Under the pieces are notes generated by a model. The model did no database searches. It saw only the letters and a list, made by a program, of their open reading frames with translations, and was not told where the DNA came from. Shown here piece by piece: positions 25,158-32,741 of a stretch of DNA of 64,000 nucleotides; positions within the stretch are counted from its first letter, which is position 1, and the number at the start of each line of letters is the position of its first letter. Location of the stretch: the NCBI RefSeq assembly GCF_002159175.1, contig NZ_NFGZ01000002.1:230429-294428 (forward strand), in the 5' to 3' direction. This DNA is from Flavonifractor sp. An92 (GTDB taxonomy: Bacteria; Bacillota; Clostridia; Oscillospirales; Oscillospiraceae). The position numbers and the translations under genes are program-made.

Positions 25158-25649
25158 ATGAAGCTGTCCATTCTGTATTTTTCTAAGACCGGACACACCC
25201 AGCGCATGGCGGAGGTCATCGCGGCGGGAGCGGCGTCGGTGGAGGGCGTGGAGGTGCGCACCTTCCCTCTGGACGCCATTGACGAGGAGTTCGTGAAGGC
25301 GAGCGGCTGTGTACTGCTGGGCACCCCCTCCTATCTGGCCTGCATGGCCGCGCCGGTCAAGGACTGGCTGGACCAGGAGAGCGGCAAGTACGCCCTGGCG
25401 GGCAAGCTGGGCGGGGCGTTTGCCACCGCTGACTATGTCCACGGCGGCGGCGACCTGGCCATCCAGAACATCCTGACCCACTTTATGGTCCGGGGCATGA
25501 TGGTATACTCCGGCGGCGGTGCCTGGGGCAAGCCCTTCATCCACCTGGGGCCCGTGGCCATCAGCGACGACCTGGAGCACTATGACGCCACCTTCCGTGC
25601 CTACGGCGAGCGCATGGCCCGGCAGGCCCAGAAGTGCGCCGGGAACTAA
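25158..25649 (+). CDS. Flavodoxin-like / NAD(P)H-FMN oxidoreductase family protein
   Basis: 163 residues; ATG 25,158 is seven bases from GGGAGG, and the GTG at 25,155 is less well placed. The FMN phosphate loop FSKTGHTQRMA (9-19) is followed by LLGTPSYLACMAAPVKDWLD for the isoalloxazine ring and GGAFATADYVHGGGD for the third loop. It binds FMN and probably works in cytosolic electron transfer or quinone/nitro reduction. Monocistronic. Confidence 0.88.
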   Translation: MKLSILYFSKTGHTQRMAEVIAAGAASVEGVEVRTFPLDAIDEEFVKASGCVLLGTPSYLACMAAPVKDWLDQESGKYALAGKLGGAFATADYVHGGGDLAIQNILTHFMVRGMMVYSGGGAWGKPFIHLGPVAISDDLEHYDATFRAYGERMARQAQKCAGN

Positions 25650-25668
25650 AAAATTTGGACTGAGCCCC

Positions 25669-25697
25669 TTTACAAATCGGAAAAAGACTGCTATAAT
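25669..25697 (+). promoter_or_regulatory. tRNA-Arg promoter
   Basis: TTTACA at 25,669-25,674 and a perfect TATAAT at 25,692-25,697, spaced 17 bases, 25 bases before the tRNA. Confidence 0.8.
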
Positions 25698-25722
25698 AAT
25701 CTAGCGCTTGAAAAAGCAGTAT

Positions 25723-25799
25723 GCGTCCGTAGTTCAATTGGATAGAGCGTCAGATTCCGGTTCTGAATGTTGGGGGTTCGAGTCCCTTCGGGCGTACCA
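25723..25799 (+). tRNA. tRNA-Arg (anticodon CCG), probable prophage attachment site
   Basis: 77 bases with a complete cloverleaf: acceptor GCGTCCG with CGGGCGT, anticodon arm TCAGA-TTCCGGT-TCTGA, T-loop TTCGAGT and encoded CCA. It reads CGG. The prophage begins immediately after its terminator, so the 3' half is the likely integration target of a tyrosine recombinase encoded beyond the right edge. Confidence 0.95.
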
Positions 25800-25807
25800 G
25801 AAAGAAA

Positions 25808-25848
25808 ACCGCCGAAGTCCTTGTATTGCAAGGGTTTCGGCGGTTTTT
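25808..25848 (+). terminator. Terminator after tRNA-Arg
   Basis: ACCGCCGAA at 25,808-25,816 pairs with TTTCGGCGGT at 25,835-25,844, with an inner CCTTG/CAAGG stem, followed by a T run. The remainder to 25,931 has no gene; it contains GGTGGTGGGAATGGTGGTGGG, possibly part of the attachment region. Confidence 0.85.
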
Positions 25849-25931
25849 GTTTTCCATGTTAGCCCCGAGCGGCTGTTCATTTTCTGCCACATTTTGGACT
25901 TTTGGTGGTGGGAATGGTGGTGGGATAAATT

Positions 25932-26249
25932 TCAGGCCTTCGCCACCTGGTCCGCCGCCTGCCGATGAATAAAATCTATATATGCCTCCTGGGCCTCCCG
26001 GGCCGCGGTCATGGCCTCCTCCACGTCCCCGTTGGTGTGCATCCCGGCCAGCTTTTTTGCGGTGGTGAGGGCGAGGGCGCAGTTGGCAGACATCAGGTCC
26101 ATGGAGAGGCGGCTTTCCTCGGCGCGGCGGGCGGCCCGGCGTTCAACACGCTGGCGCTCCCGTCTGGTCTGACGCCGGTCCCAGGCTGCGGCGGATTCGA
26201 TGACGGCCACCATGACGGTGGCCAGAGCGGTTACTACCGTATCGTCCAT
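25932..26249 (-). CDS. Small membrane-anchored phage protein downstream of holin
   Basis: 105 residues. The N-terminal hydrophobic stretch (TVVTALATVMVAVIESAAAW) could be one membrane segment; the rest is a charged helix rich in Arg and Glu. The ATG overlaps the holin stop by one base (TGATG), so the two are translationally coupled. It may help lysis (XhlA- or spanin-like role), but I do not recognise the family. Confidence 0.6.
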   Translation of the reverse strand: MDDTVVTALATVMVAVIESAAAWDRRQTRRERQRVERRAARRAEESRLSMDLMSANCALALTTAKKLAGMHTNGDVEEAMTAAREAQEAYIDFIHRQAADQVAKA

Positions 26250-26494
26250 CAGTCCTCCCCCTTTGCCTTTTTCATGACTGCATCGCCAGCAAGGGCGGCT
26301 TTCGTGAAGCTGTTATTCTTCCACCAAGCCCATACAGCCGCGCCCACCGTCCAGAGGGTGGTAACCAGGGTATTGATGGTCTCGTCCTCGATGGGGATGA
26401 GCTGGATGCCCGCCATACCCAGGCACTGGTTGACCAGAGCCAGGACCAGACAGATGGTGCGGGCGATGGTGCCCGCCGTGATCTTGTTCTCCAT
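26249..26494 (-). CDS. Phage holin (SPP1/phi-LC3-like)
   Basis: 81 residues from ATG 26,494 (nine bases inside a possible longer start at 26,503). Two hydrophobic segments (ARTICLVLALVNQCLGMAGI and INTLVTTLWTVGAAVWAWW) are separated by a short polar turn and followed by a lysine-rich tail, the class II holin pattern. It would form pores letting the amidase reach the wall. Confidence 0.85.
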   Translation of the reverse strand: MENKITAGTIARTICLVLALVNQCLGMAGIQLIPIEDETINTLVTTLWTVGAAVWAWWKNNSFTKAALAGDAVMKKAKGED

Positions 26495-26512
26495 GTGTCT
26501 CACCTCCCCTCC

Positions 26513-27832
26513 TCAGTCGGCCGTGGCTAGGCGCTCCAGGAGGGCGTCGGCGTACTGGTAGGCCTCCAAATAGTCCATGGTCTCGTCGGCAAAGCCAAAC
26601 CGCCGCTGGACGATGGTCCGGTCGGTCTCTCCGGCGGGGGGCTCATCGGCCCAGCTCACCCCCAGCCACTGGCACACACCGTCGGCGGTGGCGGTGGCCA
26701 GCTTGTCCCGGTAGTCCCCGCTCAGGAGCAGGGGCACATCGGTCTTGCTGGTATGAAAACCGTACTCGATCAGCACGGCGGGGGCGTCGGTCTTGGTCAG
26801 GACGGTGAGGTCCATGCTGTGGACGATGGGCGTAGAGCGGAGCACAACACCGGCAGCATGGAAGGCGTTGACCAAATCCGTGGCCAGGATGTTGCGCGGG
26901 GCGGTCATGGGCCCGGCGGAGGTGTAGATCTCCAGGCCGCCGGCGTCGTACCAGCCGCCATTCCCCGCCGCGTTGGAGTGCAGCGACACGAAGCAGGTGG
27001 CCCCGGCCCGGTTGGAAACCCCGGCGCGCTCGGTGAGGGACGGCTTGGCGTCCTCAGTGCGGGTGCAGATGGTATGCACCCCCCGGGCCTCCAGCAGCTT
27101 GGAAATGCGGCCATACATGTCCCACGCGAACTCGTGCTCCTTGTAGCTCCCGTCCGGGGAGCCGTTGACCGTGCCCGGCCCGTGGCCCGGGTCCAGGCAG
27201 ACCGTATACTTGCTCATGTTGTCCTCCTTGTCCTCCGGCGGGTTGGCCGCCTGTTTGAGATAGACGCAGATCCAGTTGTGGACCTTGCGGGACGCGGTGA
27301 TCTTGCTGCCCTTGAAGTCACACTGACTGGAGCCGCCGCCGTCCAGCATGACGGCGCTGTCCCAGCCGAGGGATACCAGCTCCTCCCTCAGCTGCTCGGG
27401 CGTCCTGGCGTCGCCGGAGCCGTCAGAGGTGCAGTACAGACACAGGGCGTTGTCCTTGATGCCGATTGCGGAGCGCCCCCGGGTGCCGCCCTGCGCCGTG
27501 TCGTAGCTGGGGCGGTCCACGGGGCCCCAGGGGCCGATCAGACAGGTACAGCTCAGGAAATTCTCAAAAAGCCCCCAGTTGCTCTCCAGCCTGATGTCGG
27601 CCCCGGTGTTCCAGCCGTAGCCGTAAGCCCCCCACGGGACCTTGGACAGCAGCGCGCCGCGCGCCTTGAGGATGGGGCACGGGGAGCCGTCGCTGTTCCA
27701 CATGCCTCCGTTGAGGATATAGTCCGCGCCGGATTCCTGCTTCACCTGCGCCATGGACTTCTTGCAGTTGGTGACCCGGATCTCCAGCTTGTCGATGCCG
27801 GAGAGGGGGATGTACGCGATTTGTTTGCTCAC
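26513..27832 (-). CDS. Two-domain endolysin: phosphodiester glycosidase plus amidase_3
   Basis: 439 residues from GTG 27,832, with GGAGG on the minus strand at about 27,845-27,841; the longer frame upstream lies inside another gene. Residues 1 to about 195 resemble phosphodiester glycosidase (NAGPA-like): DYILNGGMWNSDG and SAVMLDGGGSSQCDF. From residue 206 an N-acetylmuramoyl-L-alanine amidase follows, with zinc ligands in CLDPGHG, KEHEF and SLHSNA and the catalytic glutamate in LIEYGF. A short C-terminal helix may be a wall-binding tail. It cleaves peptidoglycan at lysis. Confidence 0.88.
   Translation of the reverse strand: MSKQIAYIPLSGIDKLEIRVTNCKKSMAQVKQESGADYILNGGMWNSDGSPCPILKARGALLSKVPWGAYGYGWNTGADIRLESNWGLFENFLSCTCLIGPWGPVDRPSYDTAQGGTRGRSAIGIKDNALCLYCTSDGSGDARTPEQLREELVSLGWDSAVMLDGGGSSQCDFKGSKITASRKVHNWICVYLKQAANPPEDKEDNMSKYTVCLDPGHGPGTVNGSPDGSYKEHEFAWDMYGRISKLLEARGVHTICTRTEDAKPSLTERAGVSNRAGATCFVSLHSNAAGNGGWYDAGGLEIYTSAGPMTAPRNILATDLVNAFHAAGVVLRSTPIVHSMDLTVLTKTDAPAVLIEYGFHTSKTDVPLLLSGDYRDKLATATADGVCQWLGVSWADEPPAGETDRTIVQRRFGFADETMDYLEAYQYADALLERLATAD
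27217..27230 (-). promoter_or_regulatory. Internal ribosome site and ATG inside the endolysin gene
   Basis: On the minus strand AAGGAGG sits five bases before an in-frame ATG at 27,217, exactly at the interdomain linker. Initiation here would give a free 234-residue amidase (26,513-27,217). It is a perfect Shine-Dalgarno sequence at proper spacing. Confidence 0.7.
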
Positions 27833-27833
27833 T

Positions 27834-28280
27834 TTACCACCTCCAGGTATAACGAGGGCGCTCGCCGCCCTCCACGGCCCAGCGCAGCCAGTCGAACACC
27901 GGGATAAACGCCAGACACAGTAAAAACCACACCGCACTGAACGGGGCGCAGATCTGCCCCCACAGGTTGAGGGGTAGGCCGGTATAGTCCCAAACGCCCA
28001 GCCCAAGCCAGACATTGAGCACAAGCCCCGCCGCCAGCTCCACAACGGTGACCAGGGCGGCGCAGCACAGCGCCTGGAGCCACAGAGGGCAGCCCCACGG
28101 CAGCTCTGCACCGCACCTCTCCACGGGGATGGTCAGCACGACGGCCAGCACCAGCATGGTCCAGGAGATGTGCTGCGGGTGGCCGGTGTCGGTCTTGTAG
28201 GCCACCTCCAGCAGGAAGTACAGGGTGCCACCGAAGAACCACAGGAGCGTCGAGAGCACCGGCTTACTGTACCGTGTCAT
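27834..28280 (-). CDS. Integral membrane protein (PF06541-like, putative ABC permease type)
   Basis: 148 residues with at least four hydrophobic segments. The block GVWDYTGLPLNLWGQICAPF followed by SAVWFLLCLAFIP is characteristic of the Firmicute membrane family annotated as putative ABC-transporter type IV. It is the gene before the endolysin and may assist lysis, but its biochemical function is unknown. Confidence 0.7.
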   Translation of the reverse strand: MTRYSKPVLSTLLWFFGGTLYFLLEVAYKTDTGHPQHISWTMLVLAVVLTIPVERCGAELPWGCPLWLQALCCAALVTVVELAAGLVLNVWLGLGVWDYTGLPLNLWGQICAPFSAVWFLLCLAFIPVFDWLRWAVEGGERPRYTWRW

Positions 28281-28881
28281 AGTCCACGGTCACCCCCTCC
28301 AGTTCCTCCATGGTGGTGGCGGCCTGCATCGCCACCTCCTGGGACTGCTGATAGCTCACCAGCGCTGTTACCCGGGCGTCGATGGCGAAGGCCAGGGCCG
28401 CCAGCTCCTCCAGGGTCCATGGGGTACACTCCGCGCCGGTGGCGTTCCACGTCAGCTCATAGGGCGTGGAGGTCTGGGCCGCCAGGGTGGCGCTCAGGAT
28501 CTTGGAGGTGAGCTGCTGCTGCTTCTCCCGAGTAATGCTGTACTGCTTGCCGTCGGTCCAGGTGATGGGGTGGGCCTCCAGGTACGACTCCAGGTCGTCC
28601 TTGCTCTGCTGGATGCGGGTTGCTTTGGCCTCGGCCAGCTCCACCTCAATGTCGGGCGCTACGCTGGCGAGATACGCCTGATACGCCTCGTCGTTGCCGA
28701 TGATAGCCGCGACCACCCCATTCTCAATGGTGAGGTCCACGTGGCCATTGTGGGTCTGCATGGCGCTGGTGTCACAGTCCGGCGCAACGGCGGCATAGCC
28801 GCTGGGGGGTGCTGAGCCGGGCCACGACTGGATAGGAGGTCGGGAGCCGGTGATGCTGGGATTGAGTTGGATGATATTCAT
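28264..28881 (-). CDS. Tail fibre-associated protein (DUF4376-like)
   Basis: 205 residues. It starts with a short Pro/Ser-rich segment and a middle helix rich in Gln and Lys. The C-terminal part (QLTSKILSATLAAQTSTPYE, then TPWTLEELAALAFAIDARV) resembles DUF4376-type proteins found after fibre genes, often fibre assembly factors. It lies directly downstream of the large fibre gene and overlaps the membrane protein gene by 17 bases. Confidence 0.55.
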   Translation of the reverse strand: MNIIQLNPSITGSRPPIQSWPGSAPPSGYAAVAPDCDTSAMQTHNGHVDLTIENGVVAAIIGNDEAYQAYLASVAPDIEVELAEAKATRIQQSKDDLESYLEAHPITWTDGKQYSITREKQQQLTSKILSATLAAQTSTPYELTWNATGAECTPWTLEELAALAFAIDARVTALVSYQQSQEVAMQAATTMEELEGVTVDYDTVQ

Positions 28882-28895
28882 AGGGGCCTCCTTTC

Positions 28896-30317
28896 TTAGT
28901 AGCCAATGGCGACATAGTAATAGGTTTTGTTGTTGTTGTTCAACTGTACTTCACTGCTTGAAGTGTTGTACCACGAAACAGTAGTTCCAGATACAGACAA
29001 AATGCTGCCGGAAGAGTAATTGGAGCTAATTTGTCCTGTAATGCCGGGGTTGCCAAAACACCAAAATCCTGAGTACGAAGGAGTGACGCTTGCAGGGTTG
29101 GGCAACACCATCAGCATTTTGGGTTCGAATGGGAATACTAGGGTGTTGGGATTGTTGGACCCATAAGTGCCGGCGCCCACATAGCTACCGGTTGCGATCT
29201 TGGCACCCGGTGTCCAATACGGAAACACACTCAGCCACCCATCCATAGCCCCGAAGCCCTGCACACCGGGGCTGGTGATTTCCTGGCCTTGTGTCACACC
29301 GGAGAGCCGTGCCACTCCGCTGAAAATCACGGGGATGGTGTCGCCCGCAGAGCCGCCCTGGAGGGCGATGGCTTGGGACGGGGTGCCGGAGGTGGTGATG
29401 GCCTCGGTGTAACCAGTGTAGTATCCGTCCACTTCAAGAGTGGGGTCAAGGACAAAGGTGGGGCGAATACCGTAAGAAGAATTCGGGCTAGCACCACTCC
29501 CGCCGCCCGTCGGTGGTTCATACCAGACCCAAGTAAGCCCAGTTCTAATATAGGGTGACCTAAGCCACCAGTTTGCGTTCGGGCTTATTCTTCGGGGGTC
29601 TTTGGCTAAAACGGGCTTAAAAAAATCAAGAGTGGCCCCATCTTCTGGTACATACTCAGTAACAGCAGGAGGTGCAAGACCGACTTCGTAAGCACTTAGC
29701 GGGAAAATCTTGCACTCCAAACCATCAGCACCGCTTTTCACGGTGGACTGCCCGCCACCAACACAGTAAGGGATTTTGATGGTTTTGATGGCCGCTTGTG
29801 TCTCTGCGTCGAACAAGGTCAGCATACCAGCCATAGTAGTGAAAATATCAGCGCCGGGGAGCACATTGGAGTTCCCCGCGTCCCACGCACCATTTTCGTA
29901 AATGTTGAGCCGCAGGACCCAGGTTCCGTTGCACGAAGCGTCGTACATTTCGGACGGAAGCCCCTGGTGAACCACAAGGTAATACTGAGGTACGCCGTTC
30001 TCAGTGCGGGTGATGAAGCTGCCAACGGGGACGTTCTGCACCTGGATAGAACCAGGGACATACTGGCCCACGGTCGGGGGTACGTCGCTCGTCACATCCA
30101 CCACCTGCCCGGCGGTCACGGTCTGGCCGCTGGCGATGGGGTAGTTACGAATGTCGGCTTGCAGCAGATTACCGGTATTCCGGTTCCACGGAGTTCCGGG
30201 CTGCGTTGCGCCGTCGGCCATAGCCAGCGTGGCGTAGAAGGGCGATCCACTCTCCGGGGTAATGAGCACACGGCCTTCCTGGCCCGGGTTAGGCACTCGG
30301 TTTTCAACACTAATCAT
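28896..30317 (-). CDS. Tail fibre / receptor-binding protein with DUF6273-like domain
   Basis: 473 residues. The N-terminal part (1 to about 130) attaches to the tail. The centre holds NWWLRSPY and, later, YGIRPTFVLDP, the pair of motifs that marks DUF6273-like lectin-fold domains. The C-terminus (FEPKMLMVLPNP, later YYYVAIGY) is a phage fibre tip pattern. It should recognise the host surface. Its base composition is lower in GC than neighbours, common for fibre genes. Confidence 0.75.
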   Translation of the reverse strand: MISVENRVPNPGQEGRVLITPESGSPFYATLAMADGATQPGTPWNRNTGNLLQADIRNYPIASGQTVTAGQVVDVTSDVPPTVGQYVPGSIQVQNVPVGSFITRTENGVPQYYLVVHQGLPSEMYDASCNGTWVLRLNIYENGAWDAGNSNVLPGADIFTTMAGMLTLFDAETQAAIKTIKIPYCVGGGQSTVKSGADGLECKIFPLSAYEVGLAPPAVTEYVPEDGATLDFFKPVLAKDPRRISPNANWWLRSPYIRTGLTWVWYEPPTGGGSGASPNSSYGIRPTFVLDPTLEVDGYYTGYTEAITTSGTPSQAIALQGGSAGDTIPVIFSGVARLSGVTQGQEITSPGVQGFGAMDGWLSVFPYWTPGAKIATGSYVGAGTYGSNNPNTLVFPFEPKMLMVLPNPASVTPSYSGFWCFGNPGITGQISSNYSSGSILSVSGTTVSWYNTSSSEVQLNNNNKTYYYVAIGY

Positions 30318-30816
30318 TGGCTACATACACCTCATTTCCGGCATAGGCCCAGGGCATCCCGGCCCGGATGAATACGCCGCCCATAGCGGTCAGGTAGGCA
30401 TCAAGCTCCACCAGAATCTGCTCGATGTTATTCGCGCCCGCATATGACAGGAGCGCCATGCTCTGCGGAAGCTCGGCCGAAAACTGGACCTCGGCCAGTG
30501 CATCCATAAGCGCCTGGACATTGCCCAGATACACCTGCATCTGGCTTTGCGTCGGGGTCTGTCCCACGGACCAATCGGCAGTCTGCTGGCTTACGCCAGG
30601 GGCATACCCATAGCTCTGAAACACTCCGGTCAAATAGTTCACGGCCTCGATGACCCGGTTCAGGTCAGAGGCATTGTAGGCACCCTTCATAGCGCCAGAG
30701 CTCCACAGCGCCTGCTGGTCTGGGGTCATAGCGCCCCAGCCCAGAGCCTTCAGGGTCTGCCACAGCTGGACATCAGCCAGGGAGCGGTCCGTTACAAGCG
30801 TGTCGATGATGCTCAT
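30310..30816 (-). CDS. Tail tip-associated protein of unknown function
   Basis: 168 residues, mostly helical (DVQLWQTLKALGWGAMTPDQ near the start, AYNASDLNRVIEAVNYLTGV in the middle). It overlaps both the fibre gene (8 bases) and the preceding tail gene (4 bases). Position suggests a linker between tail tip and fibre. I do not recognise the family. Confidence 0.6.
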   Translation of the reverse strand: MSIIDTLVTDRSLADVQLWQTLKALGWGAMTPDQQALWSSGAMKGAYNASDLNRVIEAVNYLTGVFQSYGYAPGVSQQTADWSVGQTPTQSQMQVYLGNVQALMDALAEVQFSAELPQSMALLSYAGANNIEQILVELDAYLTAMGGVFIRAGMPWAYAGNEVYVAND

Positions 30817-32360
30817 GCGCCGGCCCTCCCTTCATACGACCCACGGAAGGCGCCGCCGTAGGAGTAGGTGATACTGGTTACCAGCACCGTGCTGGTGGCG
30901 AAGTTGTTGGTGTTCACGACTCGGTCCAGCGGATCCAGACGCGGGTCGGCCCGAAATTCGCCAGACAGGGTCCGGCGGTTCGTCAGCAGGTTGGCTACCC
31001 ACTGGGCCACTACGGGGGCCTGTGAGTCCGAAATGAGCGGATTGCTTATCTGCTGCGTGTCTCCTACCTGGGCCACGCTCAGGGTGTACTGGCCGCTGTT
31101 GATGTCAACAGCCCGGAGCTGCTTAGACAGCGAGATTTCGGAGTTCTGATAGCTGTTGAACTGATTGATCGCGTAATCTGTGGTGCCGGCGGCCAGCGGC
31201 TCGATGTGAAACACGCCAGCGCGATCCTGATACAGTACGCAACAGGCCGCGTTCGCGCAGAGCTGAAGAACCTCTTTGATGGTGTTGGTAGACAGGTCTG
31301 CGCCTGTGGCCGCCGCAATGTTGCCCAAGCTGCTGTCAATGACCCATCGGTCGCTGCCATCCGACAGCGCGGGCATGTCTGCCTGCTGGAAGGCGGCGGT
31401 CGCGATGGCCATAAGCGTACCACTGGACGGACCGGAATACGTGTCGGTCATGTACTCCTGGGCGTCCCGGGCCTTAAAGCTGGCCGTGATGCCGTTCTGC
31501 GGGCAGTTCCACTCCGACACAAAGAAGGTTCCGGCCGCGATCCACTCAATGGCGCCGTTCAGGAGATACCCGTATCGCGTGGTGATCTCCTGGCGCTCCA
31601 TCAGGTATTTCTCAACGCCCTGCGGGTTGTCCGGGTTATACTGCCCGTTCAGGTTCGACACCTCGAAGGAAATCTCGGTGGTCGGGAGCTCTGCGCTCAG
31701 AGGATCCACGGTCATCGTGTGCTGGTACGACATGAGGTCTGTTTTGTTGTACACCTGCACTATGCCGAGAGTGATTTGCTCAATTCGGGCCCAATGCTGC
31801 GGGAGGGACCACTTCAGCACCTCGACGACGATTTTGTCGTAGTTCTGAATGTCGGCCGAGACGACGGACTGGACGTTGGCATTGTCGGAGATGGTCGTCT
31901 GGAAAACCTGGGCGCCACCGTTATACGCCGTGACACGAAAATCTAAGGCCCACTCGCCGTAGGTCTCAGACCACACGATTGTGATGCCCGGGATGATGGC
32001 CGAAAAGGTCTGGGAAAACGACAGCGTGATGGTCGGGATAGCGCCCGTGAAGGAGCCGTCGGCCCCAGATAGAACATTTCCGATGTACCCGTTGTCACCA
32101 TACGGCGGCGCGTCCGGCAGTATCTCAGCCGTTGAATTGAGCCCCCAGATATTGAGCTCAGTCGTCCCAAAGAGCGTGGGCGACTGCTCTGCGTCCCCCA
32201 CAACCGCGGCGGCGCCAGAGAACGTTTGTTCTCCGTTGCTGCTCGCGGTCGCGTCGGCCTGCGCGTCAGGGTCGCCCACAGTAAGCGACACCTCAACGTA
32301 GCTTTCAGGCACTAGGGTCTGCTGCTGGGCGTCAAACCACGCCTGAGATACCGCTTGCAT
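30813..32360 (-). CDS. Tail tip / baseplate hub-like protein
   Basis: 515 residues, beta-rich. It starts AVSQAWFDAQQQTLVPESYV, continues with carbohydrate-module-like beta segments (30 to about 200) and then a hub-like region with SFEVSNLNGQYNPDNPQGVE, TTRYGYLLNGAIEWIAAGTF and FKARDAQEYMTDTY. These resemble siphovirus tail-associated (Tal/gp27-like) proteins. It follows the distal-tail-like gene, as expected. Confidence 0.65.
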   Translation of the reverse strand: MQAVSQAWFDAQQQTLVPESYVEVSLTVGDPDAQADATASSNGEQTFSGAAAVVGDAEQSPTLFGTTELNIWGLNSTAEILPDAPPYGDNGYIGNVLSGADGSFTGAIPTITLSFSQTFSAIIPGITIVWSETYGEWALDFRVTAYNGGAQVFQTTISDNANVQSVVSADIQNYDKIVVEVLKWSLPQHWARIEQITLGIVQVYNKTDLMSYQHTMTVDPLSAELPTTEISFEVSNLNGQYNPDNPQGVEKYLMERQEITTRYGYLLNGAIEWIAAGTFFVSEWNCPQNGITASFKARDAQEYMTDTYSGPSSGTLMAIATAAFQQADMPALSDGSDRWVIDSSLGNIAAATGADLSTNTIKEVLQLCANAACCVLYQDRAGVFHIEPLAAGTTDYAINQFNSYQNSEISLSKQLRAVDINSGQYTLSVAQVGDTQQISNPLISDSQAPVVAQWVANLLTNRRTLSGEFRADPRLDPLDRVVNTNNFATSTVLVTSITYSYGGAFRGSYEGRAGA

Positions 32361-32363
32361 CGC

Positions 32364-32741
32364 TTACACCTCCACCAAAGATAGAGAAGCGCCGGTGTAC
32401 CCTCGGACCGAACCGTCCTCATTTCGGAGATACAGGCTGGCCGTACGGTCCGACACATACATCTGCCGGGTCTCCCAGGAATTGGAGTCCTGACAGAAAA
32501 AGGTAACGTCGTTGTAAAAAGAGCCGCCGCGGGCCGGGCTGAACTGGGACAGCAGTGCGGCCCAGTCCGCGGCGGAGATGAAGTTCCACGACATCTCGAT
32601 TTTGGCGATGTCATTTCGGATAACGGCGCCAATCACATAACCCTGTACATTTCGGCCGGAGTCAACCAGCGTGGCCGTGGTGGCCGAGTATGTAGATGGG
32701 GCCGGCACCGCATAGCCCCCGATGGAAACGAGTGGCGTCAT
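32364..32741 (-). CDS. Small tail protein (DUF6711-like, distal tail position)
   Basis: 125 residues: VSIGGYAVPAPSTYSATTAT, then RNDIAKIEMSWNFISAADWA. This matches the pattern of short siphovirus proteins placed after the tape measure. It probably forms part of the tail tip. The ATG overlaps the stop of the tape measure by one base. Confidence 0.65.
   Translation of the reverse strand: MTPLVSIGGYAVPAPSTYSATTATLVDSGRNVQGYVIGAVIRNDIAKIEMSWNFISAADWAALLSQFSPARGGSFYNDVTFFCQDSNSWETRQMYVSDRTASLYLRNEDGSVRGYTGASLSLVEV

Noticed and set aside
25932..26249. Integrase or excisionase next to the tRNA
   Set aside because: The protein is a short membrane-anchored helix coupled to the holin; no recombinase motif is seen.
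28896..30317. Diversity-generating retroelement target in the fibre gene
   Set aside because: The domain fold is compatible, but no reverse transcriptase or template repeat is present in the window.
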